A stretch of 64,000 bases of DNA from Rhodothermus marinus DSM 4252. Lineage in GTDB: Bacteria > Bacteroidota > Rhodothermia > Rhodothermales > Rhodothermaceae. The notes beneath the pieces are model-generated. The model saw only the letters and a program-made list of their open reading frames with translations, had not been told where the DNA came from and did not search any database. Below, in pieces: positions 52,613 to 64,000 of this stretch (position 1 is its first letter; every line of letters starts with the position of its first letter). Both the position numbers and the translations under genes were made by a program. Location of the stretch: NCBI RefSeq assembly GCF_000024845.1, contig NC_013501.1, positions 1,368,001-1,432,000 of the forward strand, read 5' to 3'.

Positions 52613-53028
52613 GACCAACGGAGAGACGGTTGTCTCCGGGTATGCATTGGGGGGATTTCCCATGCACGCATCTGGCTGTCGTCAGCAAGGCAGCATAGCC
52701 GCAACCGCATGATCAGGAGTGAGCGCTGCCAGCATGTGACGGAAACGACCATGTCTGCACCTTGCGGGTATTCAGAGCGCCTGGCGCAACCTCAAGATCG
52801 CCTTCCAGATGGCAAGGCATAACCTCGCCGCAGAAACGCCTCATGAATATCGGCGCGGCAACCGAAGTGCGCAGCCTGACGATTTCAATACCAGAAAGGT
52901 GCGATTAAAACCCCCAGCCTTAGCCGTGATGATCGTAGTGGCTGAATCGGGATAGTTATTCAGGGTGATGATGATTGATATTGCGGCATAAGTAATTGTA
53001 AATGTGTAGGATATGTCAGTTCATCCTT
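52613..53028. other. 416-bp stretch without a recognisable gene
   Basis: Between the csp terminator and murA there is no convincing gene. Codon usage and composition drop in GC compared with the surroundings, especially after 52850. A frame open for about 60 codons near 52760-52950 gives no family I know. The stretch contains one sequence that looks like a CRISPR repeat (52882-52911). It may be a remnant of a lost array or mobile element. Confidence 0.5.
52882..52911 (-). repeat. Solitary CRISPR-repeat-like sequence
   Basis: On the minus strand these 30 bases start GTTTTAATCGCACC and end TTTCTGGTATTGAAAT. The length, the GTTTTAAT start and the ATTGAAA end are those of a common repeat class linked to type I-B and III systems. 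The final base is T, not the usual C, as in degenerate end repeats. There is no second copy in the window and no cas gene, so this is not an array. Confidence 0.5.
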
Positions 53029-54348
53029 TCAGTTTTCCTCGGCCGATTCGGGAGTGGGGGTGGCGAATTCGTCGTAGCTTTCGCGACGGATGGCAATGCC
53101 GGCGGCCGAGAGCTTGCCTTCGAGGTTTTCGTAGCCGCGGTCGAGGTGGTAGACGCGCAGCACGTGCGTTTCGCCTTCGGCCACCAGACCCGCCAGCACC
53201 AGTGAAACGCTGCCGCGCAGGTCGGTGCTCATCACGTGCGCACCCTGCAGACGCTGCGGCCCTTCCAGAAAGACCGTGTTGCCCTCGACGCGCGCCTGCA
53301 GCCCCATGCGCATGAGTTCGGGGACGTGCTTGAAGCGATCAGGATAGACCGTATCCCGCACGAAGCCGGCGCCTTCGGCCTGGGAGAGCAGAACGGTCCA
53401 CTGCGCCTGCAGATCGGTCGGGAAGCCCGGATAGGGTGCCGTCTCGATCGAAACGGCCTGCAGCCGTTCGGGGACGGTGACGGCCACCGTGTCGCCATCG
53501 AAGGTGAAGGCGGCGCCGGTCTGGCGAAAGGCCTCCAGAAACGCCTCGCCCAGGTGGGACGGCTCGGCGCCGGTCAGGTAGATCGTGTCGCCGGGCGATC
53601 CTGCGATGGCGGCGGCAATCATGAACGTGCCCAGCTCGATGCGGTCGGGGCAGTTGCGGAAGGTGACGGGCTGCAGCGCGTCGACGCCTTCCACTTCGAT
53701 GGTGCGCGTGCCCAGTCCTTCGATGCGGGCGCCCATCTGTTGCAGGGCTCGGCCGAAGACGACCACGTCGGGTTCGAGCGCGGCGTTCTCGATGCGGGAG
53801 CTGCCGCGGGCCGTGACGGCTCCCAGCAGCAGGTTGACCGTGGCCCCGACGCTGGGCGGCTCGAGCCGAAAACGGCCGCCGCGCAGTCGTCCGCCGGGCG
53901 CGCGGGCCACTACGTAGCCCTGGTCCAGCTCGATCTCGGCCCCGAAGGCGCGCAGTCCCTCCAGGTGCAGGTTGACCGGGCGCGGACCCCAGGCGCAGCC
54001 GCCTGGGAGCGACACGCGCGCCTGTCCGCAGCGGCCCAGCAGGGCACCCAGCATGTAGAACGACGCCCGCATCTGCTTGACCAGCTCGTAAGGGGCCTCG
54101 GGAAAGTCGATACGGGTGGCATCGATGCGCATGACGTGCGTTTCCGGATCGAACCGCACCGAAGCCCCTGCAATGCGCAGCACATGCGAGAACGTCGTGA
54201 TGTCGCGCAGGTGCGGAATGTTTTCCAGCACGGTGACGCCGTCGGCCAGCACGGCCCCGGCCATCAGCATCAGCGCCGTGTTCTTCGAGCCGCTGATCGG
54301 GATCGTGCCCCGGAGCGGACGGCCGCCTTCGATGACCAGTTTATCCAT
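53029..54348 (-). CDS. murA: UDP-N-acetylglucosamine 1-carboxyvinyltransferase
   Basis: The 439-residue protein starts [20 protein letters not shown] (family signature with the active Lys-Asn) and contains the catalytic Cys loop [17 protein letters not shown]. The usual GGCAIG is GGCAWG here, with the Cys kept, which predicts normal sensitivity to fosfomycin. [10 protein letters not shown] and the C-terminal [12 protein letters not shown] also match. It starts peptidoglycan synthesis by adding enolpyruvate to UDP-GlcNAc. A 106-bp divergent region separates it from the cysteine desulfurase gene. Confidence 0.96.
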   Translation of the reverse strand: MDKLVIEGGRPLRGTIPISGSKNTALMLMAGAVLADGVTVLENIPHLRDITTFSHVLRIAGASVRFDPETHVMRIDATRIDFPEAPYELVKQMRASFYMLGALLGRCGQARVSLPGGCAWGPRPVNLHLEGLRAFGAEIELDQGYVVARAPGGRLRGGRFRLEPPSVGATVNLLLGAVTARGSSRIENAALEPDVVVFGRALQQMGARIEGLGTRTIEVEGVDALQPVTFRNCPDRIELGTFMIAAAIAGSPGDTIYLTGAEPSHLGEAFLEAFRQTGAAFTFDGDTVAVTVPERLQAVSIETAPYPGFPTDLQAQWTVLLSQAEGAGFVRDTVYPDRFKHVPELMRMGLQARVEGNTVFLEGPQRLQGAHVMSTDLRGSVSLVLAGLVAEGETHVLRVYHLDRGYENLEGKLSAAGIAIRRESYDEFATPTPESAEEN

Positions 54349-54454
54349 CGCTTTTCGATTCCCTTCCGATTCGATTGCAAAATACTATCGGTGGAATCCA
54401 CGCGCCAGCGGCCGCGTTCCTTCGAGGCGATGAGGGTTAGAGGAAATACGTGCC

Positions 54455-55627
54455 ATGCAGAAGCCCCAGGTTATCTACCTGGACCATGCCGCCACGACGC
54501 CGCTCGATTCGCGCGTGCTGGAGGCGATGCGGCCGTACCTGGAGGAGCACTACGGCAATCCATCGTCGGTGCACCAGCTCGGCCGTCGGGCGCGCGTGGC
54601 CATCGAAGAGAGCCGTGAACGTATTGCCGCGCTGATCGGCGCCGAGCCGGCCGAGATCGTCTTCACCAGCGGCGGCACCGAGGCCGACAACCTGGCGCTC
54701 CGGGGCGTACTGCACGGGACGCGCCGGCACCTGATCACGTCGTTGGCCGAGCACGAGGCCATCCTGCGCACGGCCGAAGCGCTCGAAGAGGAGGGTGCGG
54801 CGGTCACCTACCTGCGGCCCGGACCCGACGGAGCCGTCACGGCCGAGCAGGTGGCCGAAGCCCTCACGGAGAAGACGGGGCTGGTGTCGATCATGCACAC
54901 GAACAACGAGCTGGGCACCTACTCACCCGTCCGCGCCATTGCCGAGGTGTGCCACCGCCGGGGCGTGCCGCTGCACTGCGACGCGGTGCAGGCTGTGGGA
55001 CTGCTGCCCGTGCGCGTGGATGAACTGGGCGTGGATCTGCTCTCGGCCTCGGCGCACAAGTTCTACGGGCCCAAGGGCGTGGGCTTTCTGTACGTGCGGC
55101 GCGGCATCGAACTGCGACCGCTGCTGTGGGGCGGCAAACAGGAACAAGGACGGCGGGCCGGTACCGAGAACGTGGCCGCCATCGTGGGCATGGCGCGGGC
55201 GCTGGAGCTGGCCGTCGAGGATCAGGAGGCGCGCCTGAACCATCTGCGACGGCTCCGCGATCGGCTGATCCGGCGACTGGACGAAGCGCTGGGCGACACG
55301 TTCGTGCTCAACACGCCGCGCGATCCGGAGCGGGCCGCCCCGCATATCGTCAATATCGCCTTCCCGCCGCAGAACGGCGAGCCGGTCGACGGCGAAATGC
55401 TGCTGCTCAACCTGGATCTGGAGGGGGTGTGCGTCTCGTCCGGCTCGGCCTGTACGAGCGGGGCCGTCGAACCCAGTCACGTGCTGCGGGCCATCGGGCT
55501 GCCCCGCGAAACGGCCGGAGCCGCCGTGCGCTTTTCGATGGGCTGGAAGAACACCGAGGCGGAAATCGATCGGGCCGTCGAAATCCTGGCGGCCGTGATG
55601 GCCCGCCTGGCAGGCGTGCTCCGCTGA
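54455..55627 (+). CDS. Cysteine desulfurase (IscS/NifS family)
   Basis: The 390-residue protein has VIYLDHAATTPLDSRVLEAM, ITSLAEHEAIL, the PLP lysine in SASAHKFYGPKGVGFLY, RAGTENVAAIVG and the persulfide Cys in CVSSGSACTSG. The cysteine loop is of the IscS/NifS class I type. It moves sulfur from cysteine to iron-sulfur cluster or tRNA thiolation partners. No iscU or tRNA-thiolase gene is adjacent, so which partner it serves is open. Confidence 0.93.
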   Translation: MQKPQVIYLDHAATTPLDSRVLEAMRPYLEEHYGNPSSVHQLGRRARVAIEESRERIAALIGAEPAEIVFTSGGTEADNLALRGVLHGTRRHLITSLAEHEAILRTAEALEEEGAAVTYLRPGPDGAVTAEQVAEALTEKTGLVSIMHTNNELGTYSPVRAIAEVCHRRGVPLHCDAVQAVGLLPVRVDELGVDLLSASAHKFYGPKGVGFLYVRRGIELRPLLWGGKQEQGRRAGTENVAAIVGMARALELAVEDQEARLNHLRRLRDRLIRRLDEALGDTFVLNTPRDPERAAPHIVNIAFPPQNGEPVDGEMLLLNLDLEGVCVSSGSACTSGAVEPSHVLRAIGLPRETAGAAVRFSMGWKNTEAEIDRAVEILAAVMARLAGVLR

Positions 55628-55714
55628 AATTTTCAGACAACGGAAGCCATTCGGTGTGACATTGTTTGTATTTTATGGAAGAAAGCGCTTCTGATCTAAA
55701 ACCGACGAATCGCT

Positions 55715-56752
55715 ATGGAAACACTGCATACGCGGGGACGCAAAGTCGTTGAAGAGTTCATTACGCTGGAGCAATTCATCATCGATCAACAGGAGCGCTT
55801 CCCGCATTCGACCGGAGCCTTTTCGCGGTTGCTGCGGGACATCAGCGTGGCGGCCAAGATCGTCAACCGCGACATCCGTCGGGCCGGGCTGGTGGACATC
55901 TTCGGCACGACCGGCAAGGTCAATATCCACGGCGAAGTGCAGCAGAAGCTTGATGCGCTGGCGCACGAGGAGTTCGTGCGTGCACTTCGGCGGGGTGGCG
56001 AATGTTGCCTGATCGGCTCGGAAGAGCATGCTGAGGCGATTCCGCTCAGCGCCAACGGTGAAGGGGACGGCCGCTACATCGTGCTGCTCGACCCGCTCGA
56101 CGGTTCCTCGAACGTGGACGTGAACGTATCGGTCGGGACGATCTTCAGCATCTATCGCCTGCCCGACGAGTACGAGACACCCACACTGGAAGCTGCTCTA
56201 CAACCGGGCAGCAAGCAGGTTGCGGCCGGCTACATCGTCTACGGCTCGTCCACCATGCTGGTCTACACCACGGGCAACGGGGTCAACGGCTTCACGCTGG
56301 ACCCGTCGATCGGCGAGTTCATCCTGTCGCATCCGAACATCCGCATTCCGAAGACCGGCTCGATCTACTCGATCAACGAGGGCAACTTCAATTCTTTCGA
56401 GGAAGGACTCAAGCGCTTCATCCGCTGGGCGCAGGAAGAAGACAAAGCCACGGGCCGACCGTTCTCGACGCGCTACATCGGCTCGTTCGTGTCCGACTTT
56501 CACCGCAACCTGCTCAAGGGTGGCATCTACATGTACCCGGCCACGAAGAAGAATCCGGAGGGGAAGCTCCGGCTGATGTACGAGGCCAATCCCATGGCGT
56601 TTATTGTGGAGCAGGCGGGCGGACGTGCCTCGGACGGCCACCGGCGCATCCTGGACATCGTGCCGGAGAAGCTGCACCAGCGCACGCCGCTGTTCATCGG
56701 TAGCGAGGAACTGGTGCGCACCGTCGAGGAATTCCTGCAGGGCAAACGCTGA
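55715..56752 (+). CDS. fbp: Fructose-1,6-bisphosphatase class 1
   Basis: The 345-residue protein is a class I FBPase. The metal site is in [20 protein letters not shown], with Asp-Pro-Leu-Asp-Gly-Ser-Ser, and GEGDGRY and [20 protein letters not shown] form the sugar-phosphate-binding part. It hydrolyses fructose 1,6-bisphosphate in gluconeogenesis and complements pckA at 31.6 kb. A GAGTACGAG-rich region has no AMP-site signature that I could place. The PIG-L gene follows after 7 bp. Confidence 0.96.
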   Translation: METLHTRGRKVVEEFITLEQFIIDQQERFPHSTGAFSRLLRDISVAAKIVNRDIRRAGLVDIFGTTGKVNIHGEVQQKLDALAHEEFVRALRRGGECCLIGSEEHAEAIPLSANGEGDGRYIVLLDPLDGSSNVDVNVSVGTIFSIYRLPDEYETPTLEAALQPGSKQVAAGYIVYGSSTMLVYTTGNGVNGFTLDPSIGEFILSHPNIRIPKTGSIYSINEGNFNSFEEGLKRFIRWAQEEDKATGRPFSTRYIGSFVSDFHRNLLKGGIYMYPATKKNPEGKLRLMYEANPMAFIVEQAGGRASDGHRRILDIVPEKLHQRTPLFIGSEELVRTVEEFLQGKR

Positions 56753-56759
56753 ACACCTT

Positions 56760-57656
56760 ATGCGCGCCTCCGGTCTGTTCCTTGTCACAGGTATACTGGT
56801 ACTGATAATGGCTGGATCTGTGCAGGCCCAGTCGGTCAGGCCCCTGCGTATTCTGTGCATCGGCGCGCACCCGGACGACTGCGACGTCAAGATGGGGGGC
56901 ACGGCGGCGCTCTATGCCGCCATGGGCCACCAGGTGAAATTTCTCTCAGTCACGAACGGCGATGCCGGGCACTACGCGCAGGGCGGCGGCGTGCTGGCCA
57001 ATCGTCGCCGGGCCGAGGCCGAAGAGGCCGCCCGGCGGCTGGGCATCGCCGAATACGAAGTGCTCGACAATCACGACGCCGAACTGGTGCCCTCGCTGGA
57101 GGTCCGCAAGCAGATCATCCGCAAGATTCGCGAGTGGCAGGCCGACCTGGTCTTTGCGCCCCGGCCCAACGACTATCATCCGGACCATCGCTATACCGGC
57201 CAGCTCGTGCAGGATGCGGCCTATCTGGTCATGGTGCCCAACGTGGTACCGGATACGCCGCCGCTTGCGCACAATCCGGTCTTTCTCTACCTGAGCGACC
57301 GCTTCAAAAAGCCCAATCCGTTTTCGCCCGACATTGCCGTGATCATCGACAGCGTGGTGGAGCGTAAGCTCGACGCGCTTGATGCGCACGTCTCGCAGTT
57401 CTACGAATGGCTACCGTGGATCGACGGGCGCCTGGCCGAAGTGCCGGCCGACTCGGCCGCGCGGCGGGAGTGGCTCCGGGCGCAATGGCTCCGGCCGAAC
57501 ATCACCCAGGAGGTGCGTCTGGCCCTGATGCGCTGGTACGATCCGGAGGTGGCCACTCAGGCGCAGCATGTCGAGGCGTTCGAAATCTGCGAATACGGCC
57601 ACCAGCCCACCGAAGACGAGATCCGGCTGCTGTTTCCGATGCTGGGGAAGCAATAG
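56760..57656 (+). CDS. Secreted PIG-L family deacetylase (LmbE-like)
   Basis: The 298-residue protein starts at ATG 56760 with a signal peptide (ILVLIMAGSVQAQ). The zinc-site motif is ILCIGAHPDDCDVKMGG (His, Asp, Asp), with the third ligand in PNDYHPDHRYTG. The family removes acetyl groups from N-acetylglucosamine-type substrates. An exported member would act on cell-wall or external glycans; the neighbouring leftward nagB and transporter remnant, which handle amino sugars, make this suggestive but not proven. The start is 7 bp after fbp ends. Confidence 0.88.
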   Translation: MRASGLFLVTGILVLIMAGSVQAQSVRPLRILCIGAHPDDCDVKMGGTAALYAAMGHQVKFLSVTNGDAGHYAQGGGVLANRRRAEAEEAARRLGIAEYEVLDNHDAELVPSLEVRKQIIRKIREWQADLVFAPRPNDYHPDHRYTGQLVQDAAYLVMVPNVVPDTPPLAHNPVFLYLSDRFKKPNPFSPDIAVIIDSVVERKLDALDAHVSQFYEWLPWIDGRLAEVPADSAARREWLRAQWLRPNITQEVRLALMRWYDPEVATQAQHVEAFEICEYGHQPTEDEIRLLFPMLGKQ

Positions 57657-57661
57657 GCCGT

Positions 57662-58138
57662 TCAGGAAGCCGGGGCTTCCCGGCGCCAGATCGTCTTGTT
57701 GGGGATGAGCGGGCGTGCCCAGAAGCTCACGCTCAGGATGTAGCCGAACGTCAGGTACAGGAAGCACAGCCCACCCCGCAGGCCCAGCAGGTCGCCCAGC
57801 GCTCCTATGATCAGAGGCACGATGGCGCCTCCGGCAATGCCCGTCACCAGAATGCCCGAAAACGCCCCGTGGTGCGCCTCCACCGAGTTCAGCGCCAGTG
57901 AAAACACCACCGGCCACATCACCGACGCGAACAATCCGATCAGCGGAAACGCCCAGCGGGCCACCGGACCCGGGCCCAGCAGCGCGGCCGTCAGGCAACC
58001 CAGCGCCGCCAGCGTCAGGCTCAGCCCGAAGTCGTCGATGATCTCGGGAATGAGCGGCCCGATGATGTTTGTCAGAAACGAGATGACAAAAAACGTAAAG
58101 AGAATCAGGCCGACCAGGGCGTAGCTGCGCCGTCGCAT
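57662..58138 (-). pseudogene. Internally deleted sugar MFS transporter (FucP-like)
   Basis: The 158-residue frame begins like the first helix of a sugar MFS transporter (LVGLILFTFFVISFLTNIIG and PLIPEIIDDFGLS) and then continues directly with what looks like the last third of the protein (LLGPGPVARWAFPLIGLFAS, FSLALNSVEAHHGAFSGILV and GGAIVPLIIGALGD). About 250 residues of a normal 400-430-residue transporter are missing from the middle, while the frame remains open. The remnant has about four membrane helices, too few to form an MFS channel. It is translated right after nagB, 3 bp apart, so it was probably a glucosamine or N-acetylglucosamine permease. Confidence 0.75.
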
Positions 58139-58141
58139 CGC

Positions 58142-58912
58142 TCAGTGCACGTCGAATGGTTCCGAGATGCCGTCGTGGTGGTTGTACGCCAGTTCCGAGG
58201 CCGCTTCTTTGTCGAGCAGCACGTGCGCGTAGCGGTGCAGCTGCACGATCGTGGCCGGCACCATCGCCGAGATCGGCCCTTCGAGCATGGCCCGCACGGC
58301 ACGCGCCTTGGCCCGTCCGCTGGCCAGCAGCAACAGCCGCCGCGCCTCCATGATCGTCCCGATGCCCATCGTGATCGCATGGCGCGGCACGGCTTCTTCG
58401 CTTCCGAAGAAGCGCGCGTTGGCGCGTCGCGTGGCCCGCGAGAGCGTCTTGATCCGTGTGCGCGAGCCCAGCGACGAACCCGGCTCGTTGAAGGCCAGGT
58501 GGCCGTTGGGACCGATGCCCAGAATCTGCAGGTCGATGTCGCCCACACGTCGGATCTGCTCCTCGTACCAGTCGCAGTGCGCCTCGATGTCGTCGACCAT
58601 CCCGTTGGGAAGGTGCACGTTCGAGGGATTGATGTTGATATGTTGGAAGAGGTTTTCCCACATGAAGTGGTGATAGCTCTGAGGGTGGGAGGGCGGCAGT
58701 CCCACGTATTCGTCGAGGTTGAAGGTGACGACTTTGGAGAAGTCGAGCTCACCGCGGCGGTAGCCTTCGACGAGGCGGCGGTAGAGGCCCAGCGGGGTGC
58801 TTCCGGTGGCAAAGCCCAGCACGCAGTTGGGTTTGCGACGGATGAGCGTGGCGACGAGCTCGTAGGCGCGTTCGCTCAGCGTCTCGTAATCCGGGAAGAT
58901 CTCGACCAGCAT
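58142..58912 (-). CDS. nagB: Glucosamine-6-phosphate deaminase
   Basis: The 256-residue protein shows LGFATGSTPLGLYRRLVEGY, VVTFNLDEYVGLPPSHPQSY, ILGIGPNGHLAFNEPGSS and SRATRRANARFFG, the standard NagB motifs including the catalytic Asp of NLDEY and the His of GPNGHLAFNEP. It turns glucosamine 6-phosphate into fructose 6-phosphate and ammonia. No nagA deacetylase is adjacent. It is followed by the remnant transporter. Confidence 0.95.
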   Translation of the reverse strand: MLVEIFPDYETLSERAYELVATLIRRKPNCVLGFATGSTPLGLYRRLVEGYRRGELDFSKVVTFNLDEYVGLPPSHPQSYHHFMWENLFQHININPSNVHLPNGMVDDIEAHCDWYEEQIRRVGDIDLQILGIGPNGHLAFNEPGSSLGSRTRIKTLSRATRRANARFFGSEEAVPRHAITMGIGTIMEARRLLLLASGRAKARAVRAMLEGPISAMVPATIVQLHRYAHVLLDKEAASELAYNHHDGISEPFDVH

Positions 58913-59218
58913 GGTCTGACAAGCAGGTTAGCTGATGGCAGGTCCATCAATCTCAGAGGAAAAGCGAGGAAAGGCAAGAGGCGACGTTACTGGAAACGAT
59001 CCCAAAATGCAGCAATGACGCGCGGCTGGGCGATCACGGTCGTGCCAGGATGCGCTAATCACGGCCTGTCGACACATTGCGCCTGGCACCGGTGCTTAGG
59101 GCGGGAGGTGGATTGGCTTGTTGCACAAAATGGACAGCTCCGGGGTGTTTTTCTGAAGGGATGGCCCGTATCTTTCCCTGAGCAAAATGCGGGCGTAGCG
59201 TCAACCAGCTGAATCGCC
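58913..59218. other. 306-bp intergenic region upstream of mannosylglycerate synthase
   Basis: No gene is seen. The left part is purine-rich (GAGGAAAAGCGAGGAAAGGC) and belongs to the nagB leader. The right part should hold the mgs promoter. A 10-bp palindrome GCACCGGTGC lies at 59086-59095, and TTGTTGCACAAAATG lies further right, but I could not define -35 and -10 elements. Confidence 0.4.
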
Positions 59219-60412
59219 ATGAGCCTGGTCGTTTTTCCCTTCAAGCACGAACACCCCGAGGTGCTGCTGCACAACGTGCGCGTGGCGGCTGCTCATCCCC
59301 GGGTGCACGAGGTGCTCTGCATCGGATACGAGCGCGACCAGACCTACGAGGCCGTCGAACGGGCCGCGCCCGAAATCTCGCGGGCCACAGGGACGCCGGT
59401 GTCGGTCCGGTTGCAGGAGCGACTGGGCACGCTGCGGCCCGGCAAGGGCGACGGCATGAACACCGCGCTCCGGTATTTCCTGGAAGAGACGCAGTGGGAG
59501 CGCATCCACTTCTACGATGCCGACATCACCAGCTTCGGGCCGGACTGGATCACCAAGGCCGAAGAGGCGGCCGATTTCGGCTACGGGCTGGTGCGGCACT
59601 ACTTCCCGCGGGCCTCAACCGACGCAATGATCACTTGGATGATCACGCGCACGGGCTTTGCCCTGCTCTGGCCGCATACCGAACTGTCGTGGATCGAGCA
59701 GCCGCTGGGCGGCGAGCTGCTCATGCGGCGCGAAGTGGCCGCCATGCTTTACGAGGATGAACGGGTGCGACGGCGGAGCGACTGGGGCATCGACACACTC
59801 TACACGTTCGTTACCGTGCAGCAGGGCGTTTCGATCTACGAGTGCTACATTCCTGAGGGCAAGGCGCATCGCCTCTACGGCGGGCTCGACGACCTGCGCA
59901 CCATGCTGGTCGAGTGTTTTGCCGCCATCCAGAGTCTGCAACATGAGGTCGTTGGCCAGCCGGCCATTCATCGCCAGGAGCACCCGCACCGCGTGCCGGT
60001 CCACATTGCCGAACGCGTGGGCTACGACGTGGAGGCCACGCTGCATCGCCTCATGCAGCACTGGACGCCCCGGCAGGTGGAGCTGCTGGAGCTTTTTACC
60101 ACACCCGTGCGCGAAGGACTGCGCACCTGTCAGCGTCGCCCGGCTTTCAACTTCATGGACGAGATGGCCTGGGCGGCCACCTATCACGTGCTGCTCGAGC
60201 ACTTTCAGCCGGGCGATCCGGACTGGGAGGAGCTGCTCTTCAAACTCTGGACGACCCGCGTGCTCAACTACACGATGACGGTCGCGCTGCGGGGCTACGA
60301 CTACGCGCAGCAGTATCTCTACCGGATGCTGGGACGCTACCGCTATCAGGCCGCTCTGGAAAACGGCCGTGGTCATCCGGTCCCGCCGCGGGCGGCACTG
60401 TCGACCGCCTGA
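59219..60412 (+). CDS. mgs: Mannosylglycerate synthase (GT78)
   Basis: I recognise the 397-residue protein as the R. marinus mannosylglycerate synthase whose structure is known. The catalytic metal-binding motif is Asp100-Ala-Asp102 (HFYDADITSF), with a GKGDGMN loop before it. The enzyme is a retaining GT-A glycosyltransferase that transfers mannose from GDP-mannose directly to D-glycerate in one step, giving the compatible solute alpha-mannosylglycerate. From memory, in R. marinus the single-step route has been linked to heat adaptation and the two-step MPGS route to salt. The gene has no operon partner here. Confidence 0.98.
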   Translation: MSLVVFPFKHEHPEVLLHNVRVAAAHPRVHEVLCIGYERDQTYEAVERAAPEISRATGTPVSVRLQERLGTLRPGKGDGMNTALRYFLEETQWERIHFYDADITSFGPDWITKAEEAADFGYGLVRHYFPRASTDAMITWMITRTGFALLWPHTELSWIEQPLGGELLMRREVAAMLYEDERVRRRSDWGIDTLYTFVTVQQGVSIYECYIPEGKAHRLYGGLDDLRTMLVECFAAIQSLQHEVVGQPAIHRQEHPHRVPVHIAERVGYDVEATLHRLMQHWTPRQVELLELFTTPVREGLRTCQRRPAFNFMDEMAWAATYHVLLEHFQPGDPDWEELLFKLWTTRVLNYTMTVALRGYDYAQQYLYRMLGRYRYQAALENGRGHPVPPRAALSTA

Positions 60413-60482
60413 CGAAACACGGACGCACCGGCCGGGTGCAATACTGGACCAATCCAGATGTTGCTGGCAAAAGCTCCTCACC

Positions 60483-63568
<3,086 letters not shown>

Positions 63569-63645
63569 GGGATTGATTATTCTATAATTGGGTTGTATCA
63601 TTTCCATGTGCAGCGAGATAAACATCATACGCAAGACTTTTCATC

Positions 63646-64000
63646 ATGCGCTGGCCATTGACCATATGGCTCATGTTAATGCCTGGCCTGCTGGCTGCAC
63701 AGCCGGTCTATTTCTTTGGACGAATGGGCCTGGGGCAGGTGATAGAAATGGGGACGGAAGGGATATGGCGTCCCACTATCGGACTGGGTCTTGGCCTTGA
63801 GACGCCCTGGCCGGTTTCCATTGAAACCGCCGTAGAAGGATTTGCGCTTAACTGGCGATCCCCCGGTGAGGCTGCGTTGTCCCGGACTCATCTGCTATCT
63901 GACGTAGCTTTTCCTCCCTATACAGGTCGGTTACGTCATGTGCTTTTCAATCTGGCGCTGCGAGCCCGTCTGCTCCGCTACAGGCAGGGTGAGCTGGCAC
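63646..64000 (+). CDS. N-terminal part of a probable exported outer-membrane protein (3' truncated)
   Basis: The frame starts at ATG 63646 and is open to the end of the window (118 codons). It begins MRWPLTIWLMLMPGLLAAQP, a clear signal peptide, and continues with FFGRMGLGQVIEMGTEG, VSIETAVEGFALNWR and VLFNLALRARLLRY, strands like those of outer-membrane barrels. I do not recognise the family. Composition is less GC-rich than the rest of the window (for example codons ATA, TTA, TCT). A second reading, that the gene begins further on, is not supported. Confidence 0.55.
   Translation, partial: MRWPLTIWLMLMPGLLAAQPVYFFGRMGLGQVIEMGTEGIWRPTIGLGLGLETPWPVSIETAVEGFALNWRSPGEAALSRTHLLSDVAFPPYTGRLRHVLFNLALRARLLRYRQGELA

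Noticed and set aside
52760-52950. Short open frame of about 60 codons in the gene-poor patch
   Set aside because: It has no start with a ribosome-binding site, no recognisable family and contains the CRISPR-like repeat, so it is unlikely to be coding.
52613-53028. CRISPR array
   Set aside because: Only one repeat-like copy is present; an array needs at least two regularly spaced repeats.

Overview
The window is high-GC bacterial chromosome that I assign with high confidence to Rhodothermus marinus (Rhodothermota/Bacteroidota branch) or a very close relative. The strongest reason is the protein at 59219-60412, which I recognise as the single-step mannosylglycerate synthase (GT78) of R. marinus. 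Supporting signs are a Bacteroidota-type secretion flavour (a DUF4835/PorD-like protein, a PorV/PorQ-like protein and a protein with a type IX secretion C-terminal sorting domain), S46 dipeptidyl-peptidases, and an inositol-phosphate cytidylyltransferase / inositol-phosphate synthase / CDP-alcohol transferase cluster like the one described for ether-linked phosphoinositides in R. marinus. Coding density is high, many neighbours overlap by a few bases, and several genes carry clear Shine-Dalgarno sequences.

Layout. 1-7.4 kb: end of an envelope beta-barrel protein, an SCO-type copper protein, a lone receiver domain, a helix-hairpin-helix/beta-barrel protein, PorV/PorQ-like and PorD-like envelope proteins, a Cys/Met-metabolism PLP enzyme and tRNA-Leu(UAG). 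7.5-21.4 kb: two tandem S46 peptidases, a metalloenzyme-fold protein translationally coupled to a divergent DprA-like protein, a patatin, then a leftward run of hydrolases (polyprenol-kinase-like membrane protein, GH2, lipase, S9 peptidase fused to an FGE-sulfatase domain). 21.5-28.4 kb: hemE, a minimal nucleotidyltransferase invaded by a tnpB-only IS element, a 7TMR-DISM histidine kinase, a pseudouridine synthase, a small HK97-A-domain-like protein and hemF. 28.5-31.5 kb: the CDP-inositol lipid cluster. 31.6-44 kb: pckA, hemH-hemL, and a leftward aroB-tamB-rnr group. 44-52.5 kb: rRNA methylase-like protein, a T9SS cargo protein, NRDE protein, hydrolase-OsmC fusion, sixA, a nirK-cupredoxin nitrite reduction unit, tandem Uma2 nucleases, DUF72 and a cold-shock protein. 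52.6-64 kb: a gene-poor patch with one CRISPR-repeat-like sequence, then murA, a cysteine desulfurase, fbp, a PIG-L deacetylase, nagB with a shrunken sugar transporter, mgs, a RodZ-like protein, ligA and the start of another envelope protein.

How the genes fit together. Three haem genes (hemE, hemF, hemH-hemL region) give most of the uroporphyrinogen-to-haem branch, with an oxygen-dependent HemF. pckA and fbp are the two gluconeogenic control enzymes. Inositol-3-phosphate synthase, CTP:inositol-phosphate cytidylyltransferase and the CDP-alcohol transferase make a complete route from glucose 6-phosphate to an inositol phospholipid. The mannosylglycerate synthase makes a thermoprotective solute. 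NirK plus its cupredoxin form a nitrite-to-NO unit behind a promoter whose spacer is a perfect inverted repeat.

Most notable for a second look: the 103-residue A-domain-like protein at 27062-27373, the S9-FGE fusion, the two S46 paralogues with different predicted S1 residues, the TnpB insertion whose empty site can be reconstructed, the solitary CRISPR-like repeat, the mosaic Uma2 pair and the internally deleted transporter beside nagB.
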